DNA from: Pyrenophora tritici-repentis
Taxonomy: Eukaryota > Ascomycota > Dothideomycetes > Pleosporales > Pleosporaceae
Assembly: GCF_003171515.1 (NCBI RefSeq)
Contig: NC_089390.1
Span: 6,076,001 to 6,140,000 of the forward strand
Length of the DNA stretch: 64,000 nucleotides
Direction: 5' to 3'
Under the pieces are notes generated by a model, which saw nothing but the letters and a program-made list of their open reading frames with translations, had not been told where the DNA came from and ran no database searches. Positions 32,087 to 42,137 of the stretch are shown here, one piece after another. Numbering within the stretch: position 1 is the first letter of the stretch; each line of letters opens with the position of its first letter. Made by a program: the position numbers and the translations under genes.

Positions 32087-34851
32087 TCAAACACCAACAC
32101 CAGCGCCCCTACCTTCAGCCTGCGCCCTCGAAAACTGTTGCAAGAGCTGCAGGACTCCCCCACGATTATTTCGCGGTGCTTCTTCCTCCTCCTCGTCCTG
32201 TGCAAGACGACTCGTTCGCCACGAGTCGCCGAGCGTACTCTCCTCTTCGATACGCGTATTTGACGGTCCCGGTGCATCAGACACTGGCTGGAGGGGCGTG
32301 CGATATCTGTTGTTCGCCGCCTGGCGTGGAGAGCCACGTAGTATCGATGCTGAAGAAGGCTGGTGATGTGGATCAAGTAGGACGGAGTTGAAGGAGTCAT
32401 CTCTAGCGCCTGGTCTATGTCGCGGTGGCTTGTTCTGGAAACTGGGCTGTCGACCGGTTGCTGGACCTCTGCTTGTGCCCCTCGCTGTGGCCACATCTAC
32501 AGGTTGAGCAGTCTGCGACATTGTGCCAAAGGTATTGGGGAATTGTGGTGGAGGGTGGAAGTTGCTGCGGCCTTGGAGACGGCCATTGGAGCCGCGTGCA
32601 GGGGTCTGGTAGGTGTCCAGGAAGCCGTAGTACGAAGCCATCATCTTGTTGTCCTTTGCCATGAAGTAGTCCTCGCGGAGATCGGGATCCTCTCTACGAG
32701 CCCCGGGTGCGTTTGCAGGGATGTTATTAGCATTTCGCGTGGTTTTTGTAGAAGGGAACATGGAGTACGAGCATGTTACGCCCAGGCCGTCTACGACGAT
32801 GGAGAACTCGCGGAAGAAGTCGACGATGCGTTCACTGCACTTTGGGAGGCGGAATATGAGTAGGAATGGTGTGATAACCATGCTTAGTATCTCCTCTGCA
32901 AATATGAGGATCTTGGGTTGGTATAGCTCGGTGAACTCGGCGCGGACTTCGTCGGTGTGTAGCCTATCACGCCAAGATTCCGGCTCATAGCGAGTGTGGT
33001 AGATGACATGGTTGAGGTAGTAGGACGGGTCAGTAACCTGATCATCCTGCGGACTGCTTCCACGTGCGACACGGTAAACCGTAGTAAGAATTCCTATCCA
33101 GAAGATGGCTGTCTTGCCGGGCGTGATTTCGAAGTTGAGGAATAGTTCGGAATCGAGAAGTGTGAATACTACAAGAACGAATGCAAATGCTCCAGCAACG
33201 AATGCAACGAAGGAGGAAACCTGTTCAGTCTTATCCTTGGGGAACTGGGCGAGGTAGAGATTTGCATATGGATATGCCATGTTACGGCGGCGAGCGAAAT
33301 AATGAGGAAGCTCGTTGAATTCGCGGAATTTCCATTGGGCAAAGGTCGTGAAGTCTCGGTTAGAGAGTTGGCCGGGATCCTTGTGGTACTCTGTGAAGTA
33401 TTTGAACATGTACGAAGCCAACACAAATACTACCGCAAAAGGCGCACAGATAATACTGATGATACCGGTCCAGAAGAAGCGAGTCCTGAGCCTCTTAACC
33501 AGCTCGCGTCTATTTCGCTCTTTGAGGAAATCCGGGTTGAATTGGCCATTCGGTCCACTAAACACAAAGTCCATGATGGCAAGGTTGACGTGCCATCTGG
33601 TGGTCTCGGAGAAGATGTAGCGGTTGCCCAAGAATGGTAGAGGGACTGTAACATCCAGTATCTCCTTATTGAAGAGGGCAATCAGGTAATTGTCGCGTCG
33701 CATCAGACGGCCTGCGATGTCGATGGCATCCAAGCGCTGCCTACTCTTGGAGTCAAGCAACTTACGCGTTTCTGGGGATAGATTTGAAGCAGTCGCCAGG
33801 TTTAGATCTCGCAACGCCATTATCCATGTGACAATCTGCTGCCACTGTATTGTTTGAATGTCGCGGTCGGGAATATCGAGTAGGTGGTGGTAGAAGTCGT
33901 GCATGGCTCGAAGCCGGGGTATGTCTGTGACCATGTTGTAAAAAGAGTAGAGCCAATAAATGATGAAGAACCACAGGGCTAAAATCCAAAAGCCATGTAT
34001 CCTTGGAACAGTCAGTTTTGGCCTTGCTAGTAGTCTTGGGAGAGTTACCTTGCAGCGCATTTGGGCACCAGGACCTGACTCATCTTGTTGCTCGAGGGCA
34101 ACTTGGAGTAATCGATGCACCATCCGAGGAAGGTCATGAATCCCACAACGAAGGCTGTTTGGGCGAGTGTCAAAAGCCTGCGTAGGAGGATGGAATATAT
34201 GCCGCATCCAACGTAGTATTCGTACACCTCAGTCATGTAGCTGTCTAGATCCGTCTGGTTCACCCACAACCACATGGCCTTCTCTTTGGGGTCTGCTGCA
34301 AAATGCCCGGGCCTACTGGTATGTCCCCAGGGCCGTGAAGGCCCACCACTCCTATCCTCAACGTGAAGTCGCTGCTGGGTCCGTGTGGCTTCCCATTGTG
34401 CCCGTGTCTGTCGCGTTGTCGGGCCTGGCACTGGCATAGGGAGACCTTCATTGCGTTGGTTTGAGCTTGGACCGGGTTCATGTCCAGCTTCGAGAAGCAA
34501 AGACTGTGGGACATCATCGTCATCGTCTAAAGGCACGGTGCGGGCTGGAGCAGGCTGTCTCCATGCTGGTATGCGACCGGCAGTATGGTGGCCTGGTGGT
34601 GCGTTGCGCTTGACGTCTGGGGAGACGGCGCGGCTTTCAGGGTTCATCTGACTTGACGATGCTTCCTCGAGCAAGTGTGCCAGGTCTTGCTCCTCAAAGC
34701 GCGCGCCAAAGTTCTCCTCGTCTATGTCCATCTCGTGCTGCTCATCGGTCGAGGCGGAGTCGCGGCGGTGGTGGGGATTTAGTGGCTCGTCTTCGTATGG
34801 CTCGTCTGAAGCCGAAGGGAGAAGTCTAGACAGCAAGTTTGACGCCATCAT
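32087..34851 (-). CDS. ATG9: Autophagy-related protein 9 (Atg9), lipid scramblase
   Basis: The multi-spanning membrane protein of Golgi-derived vesicles that seed the autophagosome. Exons 34851-34049 and 34001-32087 (47-nt intron, joining C-A-A-R-I-H-G-F-W) give 905 aa. The N-terminal ~200 residues are disordered, after M-M-A-S-N-L-L-S-R. The membrane core follows, with the family motifs D-L-D-S-Y-M-T-E-V-Y-E-Y-Y, L-P-F-L-G-N-R-Y, N-E-L-P-H-Y-F-A-R-R and F-L-N-F-E-I-T-P-G-K-T. Several hydrophobic helices lie between about 250 and 600. The C-terminal ~250 residues are a hydrophilic, Pro/Arg-rich tail ending in a short E-D-acidic patch. All core motifs are intact. It is divergent from COG6. Confidence 0.97.
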
Positions 34852-35211
34852 GGTCGAAGTGTCGTGATAGACTCAGGCAACGGCGGGGCGCGTGGCCGTG
34901 CAGCACGGCGAGGGAGCGTTTGAGTAATAGTGTGATCAGAGGACCGGCAGCGTGATCCCCAAAATATAAGACGAGCCTCCATGAGCACCGGAATAAACCT
35001 ATCCAGTGACCATGGTATGTATCAGCGTGATGTATTTGTCTGAATACAGTTCCAAGGTTGCAGCTACGATGATGCGCCTCTTTGACATGCAGGTGCGCTC
35101 CAATGCAGGTGACGCGCCCGATAACGATAACGTTAAGCTCGGCTGCACTTGCCGCCTGCCCGCCCGATATGACACCTTTCGGGCGCCCCAAGTCACAACA
35201 CCTATCCAACC
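34852..35211. promoter_or_regulatory. ATG9-COG6 divergent promoter
   Basis: Only 360 bp separate the two start codons, so the genes must share this control region. No TATA box is evident, and a GATAACGATAACG repeat lies near 35117-35129 (GATA-like sites). Confidence 0.5.
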
Positions 35212-37341
35212 ATGTCGGTGAGCTATTTCCAGGACCGAGAAAATGCTACTCAAAATGGCCTTTCCCCGTCTACTCCGTCTGTAGGAGCTGCCTCGCGAGG
35301 CACAAATGCCCTCTCGACTCGAATTACAAATGTGCTCTCTGCGTCATATGCAGACCTAGAAATCCGCGATGCCCTGGAGACCTTGGATGCACGTGGAGTG
35401 CAGAACACTGCAGAGACCAGACGCCAGCTTCGTCTTGAAGTGCAAAAAGAGGTCATTCAGTGTAATGGGGAAATTATCAAAGATTTTGGCCAGGTTGCGG
35501 AGGTATGTTGGAACACGAGAATGGGGGGATATCAAACTGAACCTCACTAGCAACTAAAACGGATTGGGACGGCTATTAGTAGCCTGAACAGCTACTGTGC
35601 GGATATGCGCGGCCATATTGCAGCCGCCAACCAGGAAACTGGGCCCGTCTTGGAAGAAGCCACGAGTTTAATTAGCCAGAGGCAGCAGGTGGAATCCAAA
35701 CAGCAAATCTTGAACGCCTTCACTTCTCATTTCCTGATATCCGAAGAAGACGCCACAGTCTTGACTTCTACTGCTGAGCCTGTCAATGAAGAGTTCTTCC
35801 AGGTGTTAACCCGAGTCAAAAAGATACACCATGACTCCCAGGTATTACTGGGCACAGAAGATCAACGACTGGGCTTGGAGGTACTAGAGCAGAGTTCAAA
35901 ACAGCTGAATGCTGCTTTCCAAAAGCTCTATCGATGGATCCAGCGAGAGTTTAAGACGCTGGATCTGGAGAACCCACAAATAAGCGCATCTGTGCGACGA
36001 TCTCTGCGTGTGCTGGCCGAGCGACCTACCTTGTTCCAGAGCTGCCTCGACTCGTTTGCCGAAGCGCGAGAGTCTATTCTGTCCGACTCTTTCCATGCTG
36101 CATTGACCGGATCAACGTCAGAAGAGCATATAGCGACTAAGCCCATCGAGTTCCATGCTCATGACCCATTACGCTATATCGGAGACATGCTAGCATGGGC
36201 ACACTCTGCAACTGTTTCCGAAAGAGAAGCACTTGAGAACCTCTTCATCTCGGATGGTGATGAGATCAAGCGTTCGATCCAGGCTGGTCTTGAAAGCGAA
36301 CCCTGGCTAAGAGGTGACGAAGATGCAGAGGTTTTCGATGGCCGAAAGGCCTTGAACCAACTCGTCAGCCGTGACCTCACAGGAGTGGCTCGTCTGCTGA
36401 GACAGCGGACTGAGCAGGTTGTTCAAAGTCACGACGACGCGACACTTGCTTACAAAATCGCAAACTTGGTTGCCTTCTACAAGGGAACCTTCACAAAGCT
36501 GGTCGGAGCAGACTCTGACGTCTTAGATCTGTTCGATACATTGGAATCTTCCGCAATGCGGCAGTTCCGTGCCAACATGAGAGACTATGTCGTTAACGTA
36601 CAAAGCGATGTTGTCATAGCACCAACTGACCTGTCTCCGCCGGAATTTCTGGAAGGTGCGCTCCGGATGCTGAGAGTACTTGCAAAGAGCTACGATACAT
36701 CAGTTGCTGCAACGGATGATAACGGCGAAGGATTTCAGACTGTGCTTGCAGAAGCATTAGACCCCTTCTTGGATGGTTGCGAGAAGCTACAAAAAGGAAT
36801 GAAAGAGCCCGACAGCGCCATATTTGCTATTAATTGCCTCTTCGCGGCAAAGGAAGTCCTTGCACAATATGCCTTTGCTGAAGAGCGGGTTAGCGAGATG
36901 GACGACACAATTGATGAAAATGTCGCCAAATTGACGGCCTATCAACACCAGTACTTGATCCAAGAGTCGGGCCTGGCCACTCTTCTCGACGCACTCGCAA
37001 CCATCACCGACACTCCCGAGAGCCTCAAGACGATACCAGAACTGGATGCTTTTAAGCCGGATGCACTTGTTGCTGTCAGCCAACAATTGGATGAATTCCT
37101 TCCATCTGCACTCATCGACGCATCCGAGAACATCAAACGGCTGCGTAACAGGCAGATGATACAAGATATCACAGAAGCAGCGGCTAGCAAATTCTGCGAG
37201 GACTTTGAACTTGTGGAGGCAAAGATGATAGCTGCCGACGATTTGACGTATGACGAAGAGAAAGAAGACGAGGATCAGGAGCCCGGGTTGAGAGATATGT
37301 TTCCCCGTACCAGTGGTGAGATACGGGTGCTGCTCAGCTAG
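35212..37341 (+). CDS. COG6: Conserved oligomeric Golgi complex subunit 6
   Basis: A 693-aa COG6 homologue, part of lobe B of the COG tethering complex for retrograde vesicles at the Golgi. Exons 35212-35502 and 35551-37341 flank a 48-nt intron (GTATGT..CACTAG). The N-terminal region shows the family pattern: a short disordered start, D-A-L-E-T-L-D, then long heptad-rich helices (to ~140). The body contains [18 protein letters not shown], a hallmark of Cog6. The C terminus ends in an acidic segment. Cytosolic, peripheral to the Golgi. In yeast, COG lobe A/B mutants also disturb Atg9 traffic, which makes its neighbour notable. Confidence 0.93.
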
Positions 37342-37486
37342 AGCGCTTGGTATAGCGAGTATGTACGTGTTGTAGAAAGAAAAAACCACAATTTACTGCA
37401 GCCATGACCATGATTTTTGGTGCATGCTACTTCGTCATACTTGATAGGTTACTCAAATCGCCTATCCACGCAGTCGTCGTTGTCCT

Positions 37487-37962
37487 TCACTGTGGCTTTT
37501 TCTTCTCCCACTCTTCCGGTGTGTGACACTTCGGGGTCCAGGCATGTATCGCAGCAATTTCCTCTTTCAAGGTTGTATTGACTAGCCTGTGCCGTGCCAA
37601 TGTAGTCTTCTTTGCGAACTGTGGTGATACGATAATAGCTTCGTACATTTGTCCGCATCCGCCTATGTCCGAATATTAGCAGACTCCCATGACCCCTCGC
37701 TCGTGTAGACATGCTGAAAATTTCGCGATAGAGCTCTGTTTTCTCTTAGAAATCTTCATTACATACCGCTTAAATCCTCGATTTCAACATATGTTGCTCC
37801 CAGCCCTTGCTCCAACTTCTTCTTAAGCCCCTCCATGGTCACGCCAGAGGTAGCCTGTACATCCGCCGCCTCTCCATCTGTTCTGGCACTCATAGTGGCT
37901 GTGGTTTTCTGGTCGATGGCAAGATTATCGAGTGTCTTGTGGAGTTTGTGACGGGGATCCAT
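37487..37962 (-). CDS. BolA-like protein (BolA2/Fra2 type)
   Basis: A small BolA-fold protein that partners monothiol glutaredoxins in cytosolic iron-sulfur signalling. Exons 37962-37767 and 37662-37487 join across a 104-nt intron (GTATGT..CATAG), giving 123 aa, or 100 aa if the ATG at 37893 is used. After the splice the family core appears: [20 protein letters not shown], then [11 protein letters not shown] and I-H-A-W-T-P-K-C. The Cys in G-G-C-G and the His in A-R-H-R are the usual Fe-S ligands. The second start gives a length nearer the family, so the exact N terminus is unsettled. It converges with COG6 and is divergent from the NIF3-like gene. Confidence 0.9.
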
Positions 37963-38173
37963 GGGCAATGATGTGATATTGATGGTGTTCCTATCTTCGG
38001 ATCTGATAAGATGTGGTTACCGAATAGAGCAAGGTCGGCTTTAGCATGAGGAGGGGCGCGCCCGGGCGATGACGCACCTTCTACCGGTAAGCAGCAAGAT
38101 CAGGGTTCATTGGCGCGTTGAGTCGGAAGCAGCACGCGTGTATTTGTCCTGCAATTGTTCTACCCTAAGCTGC
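37963..38173. promoter_or_regulatory. BolA2-NIF3 divergent promoter
   Basis: Only 211 bp between divergent starts, with a G+C-rich centre (GGGGCGCGCCCGGG near 38054-38066) and no obvious TATA box. Confidence 0.45.
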
Positions 38174-39426
38174 ATGTTTGCGTCTACGGCAAGACGATTC
38201 GCAATGAGTGCGACTACCACATCTGCGCCGTTTTCCAAGGCTGTTGTGAGAGCCATACGGAAATTGTAAGTCGCTGCTCTTTTGCGCTGGACATGTTCTG
38301 CACGACAAAAACATACACAGCAGACTGTACATAAGACATCACTGCGCAGTACTAACAATTACCAAGATATCCACGAGAGCTCGCGGATAACTCTTGGGAT
38401 AACACCGGCTTGCTGTTGGAAGCGCCTTTCAACTCCTCTCGTCGCCAGTCGAACACCGTCCTCCTCACCATTGATCTTACAAAAGCCGTCGCCGATGAGG
38501 CAATTGCGCTCAACTCTTCGATAATCATCGCATACCATCCGATTATATTTAGAGGCTTGAAGTCTTTGACACTTGCCGACACACAACAGCAATCACTGTT
38601 ACGGCTCGCTAGCCATGGCATCAGCGTGTACAGCCCACACACAGCTTTTGACTCAGCACCAGGAGGGCTTGGAGATTGGCTAGCAGACATTGTTACGGGG
38701 ACGAAGATAGGAAGTGACTTGCCGAGTCCAGTTGTGCAAGCGGAGTCTCCAGGTCCTAGGAATGAAGAGAACAACGATGACCCCTTCGTCGAGAAGAAGC
38801 GCCCAATTTTCACCTTGAATCACCACCCCAGCCAACCTCTCCTACGCTTTGGCATACCTTCCCCCACCGACCCGGTCACTGCCCCGCATGAGCGTTCAGC
38901 CATCAAACCGCAATCGCCAGAACTCCCATCGCATCCCAATGCAGGCATGGGTCGCATTGTAAAGTTCAAAGACCCGCAGCCACTTCCAATGCTGCTCGAT
39001 CGTATCGGAAAGGGACTTCACAACCCCAAGGGTTTCCCAATAGCCATACCGCAAGGCAAATCAATCGCCGACATTGAGGTTCGCAGCGTGGGCATCTGCG
39101 CAGGCTCAGGCTCAACCTTGCTCAGCGGCCTAGACGTTGATCTACTGTTCACGGGCGAGATGGATCATCACGCAGCGCTTGCGGCGATCGAACAGGGACG
39201 AGTCGTCATCAGTTTGTTCCACAGTAACTCTGAGCGCGGCTTCCTATCAGAGGTGCTACTAAGCCAGCTAGAAGATGCTGTACAAGAGGAGTGGACAAAG
39301 GTCAGAGAAGAGGAGAAGGACAATGAGCAGCTCAAGGAGGCATTGGAGGAGTATGATTTCGATATTGTGGTCAGCGAGACTGACAGGGATCCGTATGGCA
39401 TTGTGGTGCTGAAAAGCGAAGCTTAG
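38174..39426 (+). CDS. NIF3-like (NGG1p-interacting factor 3) family protein
   Basis: A member of the NIF3/YbgI family, metal-binding proteins of unclear activity. Exons 38174-38265 and 38367-39426 join across a 101-nt intron (GTAAGT, branch ACTAAC, CCAAG), restoring R-K-L-Y-P-R-E-L-A-D-x-S-W-D-N-T-G-L-L. From ATG 38174 the product is 383 aa; from 38204 it is 373. The first 20 residues are Arg/Ser/Ala-rich, so the longer form could be mitochondrial. Metal-site motifs are I-I-A-Y-H-P-I-I-F, Y-S-P-H-T-A-F-D near the start and G-E-M-D-H-H-A-A plus F-H-S-N-S-E-R-G near the end. A Pro-rich insert of ~60 residues divides the two lobes, typical for fungi. Confidence 0.93.
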
Positions 39427-39796
39427 ATGATTTTCCGCGGTAGAACAACGACAATGACTGTGGGATAAAAAAATTCTACAATGCAAAAAAACCACGATTA
39501 TGAGCAGAGAAGAATCTCAAACCGTGAAAGCCAGACTTTGGCGTGAAGATGCCACGCCCGCACATGTTGCAGGCATACCCCCACATTCCAAAGTTCCGTC
39601 CCACAGTAAGATGGCCTGAAACGCTTAGCCGAACACCGGCCCACAAGCCCTGAACCAAATTATCCACTCGCGCCCGCTTACCTTGCACTAAGCCTACCAC
39701 CCGTAACAAATCTATGTATATAAATAAAACTAATGGGTTTTCTTCCATCGAAACTCGAAACCGAAGCGCGATTCCGCGTTTTCATCTCTATAAACC
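39427..39796. other. Gap between NIF3-like gene and tRNA-Asn
   Basis: 370 bp. The 3' end of the NIF3-like gene, then A/T-rich sequence with a TATATAAATAAAA tract before the tRNA at 39715-39727. Nothing else is seen. Confidence 0.4.
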
Positions 39797-39885
39797 TCCT
39801 CCGTGGCGCAATTGGCTAGCGCGTCTGACTGTTACTATTAAAGTGGCTTATCAGGAGGTTGAAAGTTCGAGCCTTTCCGGGGGAG
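39797..39885 (+). tRNA. tRNA-Asn (anticodon GTT) with 15-nt intron
   Basis: Acceptor TCCTCCG (39797-39803) pairs with CGGGGGA (39878-39884, one G-T), discriminator G at 39885. The D stem is GCGC/GCGC. The anticodon stem TCTGA/TCAGG encloses the loop C-T-GTT-A-A, interrupted after position 37 by the intron at 39835-39849. The T stem GAAAG/CTTTC encloses TTCGAGC. The anticodon GTT reads Asn. The intron sits at the canonical place for the tRNA splicing endonuclease. Confidence 0.93.
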
Positions 39886-39889
39886 TTTC

Positions 39890-39896
39890 TTTTTTT
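39890..39896 (+). terminator. Pol III terminator of tRNA-Asn
   Basis: T7 run starting five bases after the tRNA end. Confidence 0.75.
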
Positions 39897-40249
39897 GCTC
39901 CGACAGTCAGCCTGATCTGATAGGGTTAAATAGTCAGGCTGTGAGTAGGAACTACACCACAGCTAAGCAGTCTTTTTTTGCCTTATGTAGAACGGGTTTA
40001 TTTTAGTAAGTCGTGGAGGTTAGTCTAGTAGTATTGTTGTGGTTAAGAAGTGCTATTGCTGATATTTGACATTCGGATGTGGTTATTGGAACTAAAACTA
40101 ATATTTAATGGCGGCTAATCTTGAAAAGCTCATATTCGACACGCAATCGATCATTACACAGATAAAAAAACAATCTATCGTACAGGGCCTCAAGTAACAA
40201 GTAACTTTGGAAATTACTATAGATTCAGTGTAGCTCTGTCATTTTCACT
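39897..40249. other. A/T-rich, gene-free stretch after tRNA-Asn
   Basis: 353 bp dominated by TTAGT/TAGTA/GTTGT-type words with few C, unlike its surroundings. It may be a mutated remnant of an element inserted beside the tRNA, but I see no terminal repeats or coding trace. Confidence 0.35.
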
Positions 40250-40960
40250 TCAGCACCGCGCATCGACCCTAACAATGACACACTGCTTTGACATGGTATC
40301 ATACAAGCCAAACTCGCTCACAGTCCTCAGGCAAATCTCCTCAAGTCGAGCCCTGACCACAACCGTACCCGCACAATTCTGTCGCCTAACACCAACTTCT
40401 GGATTCCCACTTGGAGAACGCAACTCTGGTCCCAAACTAGGCATAACCCTGCTTAGTAACGTCCTCCTCGACGACTGTCTTGTCGGTGTAATCTCCTCTG
40501 CTCTCTCTTGCACTGGCGCCGCACCCGTCAAAACCGGACTCGCATTCAAACTCTGACTCAGTACCTGCTCCAACTCCTCAATTACAGCCGGAAGTCGCCA
40601 GAACTCCGTTCGGTTCATGTGGCCGTCCAGGCGCACGACACGTGGCTCATCTTCAGAGGCGAAGCCGATGACTTGTACGGGTGCGGAATCGCTGGAGGTG
40701 TCGTCGAAGCTGAACTCTGATTTTTCAGGGACTTCAGGTAGAGGGATGTCTGAGGGAAGAAGGGCGATGGTTGTTTGTGCGATACCGTAGGTGGCGCGTT
40801 CTTCGATGAGGGGAATGATGTGTGCGTTGAGGACCGAGTGGATTTGGCGGGTGCGGATGCTGCTTAGTTGGTTGAGGATTGTGTGACTGCGGGAAGAGGA
40901 GGAATACGTTTGTTCCGAGTATGGTGGAGGAGCATCCGAGTCTTTTTCTGTGGAATACAT
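40250..40960 (-). CDS. Hypothetical protein with PPxY motif (236 aa)
   Basis: A single 236-codon exon starting M-Y-S-T-E-K. I do not recognise a named family. A P-P-P-Y motif near residue 11 could bind the WW domains of Rsp5/Nedd4-type ubiquitin ligases or adaptors. Residues ~30-75 look helical (L-N-A-H-I-I-P-L-I-E-E-R), followed by an acidic linker and a region rich in Arg and Leu. The last ~40 residues (T-V-V-V-R-A-R-L-E-E-I-C-L-R) look folded. No signal peptide or membrane helix. The pattern of a PY motif with a compact C terminus is common in small fungal proteins of unknown role. Confidence 0.65.
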   Translation of the reverse strand: MYSTEKDSDAPPPYSEQTYSSSSRSHTILNQLSSIRTRQIHSVLNAHIIPLIEERATYGIAQTTIALLPSDIPLPEVPEKSEFSFDDTSSDSAPVQVIGFASEDEPRVVRLDGHMNRTEFWRLPAVIEELEQVLSQSLNASPVLTGAAPVQERAEEITPTRQSSRRTLLSRVMPSLGPELRSPSGNPEVGVRRQNCAGTVVVRARLEEICLRTVSEFGLYDTMSKQCVIVRVDARC

Positions 40961-41795
40961 CGTTGATGGTGTTGTTTCGCAAGACCTTGGTGTTTTGGGA
41001 GGTGATGGTGGTGGCCAGAGTAAACGTGTCCGTGTCGAGGCGCTATTGATTGCAAAATGCCCGAGCAGAAATGAAAATTGGTCTTGGTCGTGGTATTTCC
41101 GAGATTATGTTCTCTGGTTGGTTACTTGCTCTCGTTACCAGAGTCTGTCGTTGTTCCCGGTGGCGAGGTCGGCAAGTAGTATCCGGTCGTACCTAGATAC
41201 ACCTCAGAAGTCTGCCTAGATATCTCGGCCCCGTATCACTTATAGTCACAATTAGCGAATACCAGTATCCATACGATGTCTCATGATATTCTGAGCCCTG
41301 GGACTAAGTGGTACTGTGAATCATGCACGTATTCAAGCGAATCATGGATGTGTTGATGCAGTGCCACCGCACAGCGCGGGCCGAGCGCCTTGGCAGTTTG
41401 CAAATGGTACACTCTGGTGGTCAGACAAATTTTAAGTTATGCTCTGGAAGTTATGTGATGTCGTTTTTAGACTAGGTAACTGTGAGTGCGTCTGGCCTAG
41501 TGGACTGCCTAATGGGCTATGGAAGACGGAAGGCGCCTACTTAGGAAGTCGACCAGCCTGAATAGTTCACAGAAGATGGTTTCTAGAAGGCGAAATTCAC
41601 TATGCCCAAGGCAACCATCCATGGGAGCGTGGCTGTGTCCAAGGCTGAATCCACATGCACTGTATTGTGTCTATACCTATTTTGGCTTAGTGCCCGTCCT
41701 TAGGCCTTCCATGGTGGAACTTCATCCGGATAGGCTCACCGGGTGACACTACAGGCTGAGTTTCGCGATGGCAACAAACACTGCAGGAGACTGAT
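40961..41795. other. Gene-free stretch before flotillin
   Basis: No gene supported. It carries the divergent upstream regions of the 236-aa protein and flotillin. Confidence 0.4.
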
Positions 41796-41815
41796 CCAAT
41801 TCGATGGTATATAAA
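41796..41815 (+). promoter_or_regulatory. CCAAT box and TATA box of flotillin gene
   Basis: CCAAT at 41796-41800 is followed after seven bases by TATATAAA at 41808-41815, with a C/T-rich leader of ~290 bases to the start codon at 42138. This is one of the clearest core promoters in the window. Confidence 0.55.
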
Positions 41816-42137
41816 GGAGCTGAGGTGTGGCCCTTCTGCCTGGTCTACCCGAACATATCTATCGGAACTGCCTCAACTTTGGTGCGGTACAGCACAACCA
41901 CAACTTTGGTGCTCACGAGCAAGTTGCACCTTCGCATTACATTTACCTAGTTTCAATCTTCTTACACACATACTATCTTACCGGGTTTGCACCTTCTATA
42001 CTATATAAGACATACCTATCCACCAAAGCTGCAACAATCACTACTTCCAACTTCCTTCGACTTTACTTCGACAGGAACCCAGCTTCGCCAAACCCCCAGT
42101 TACCGCAACATCAAAGTCATCTTCATCTACCTTCAAC

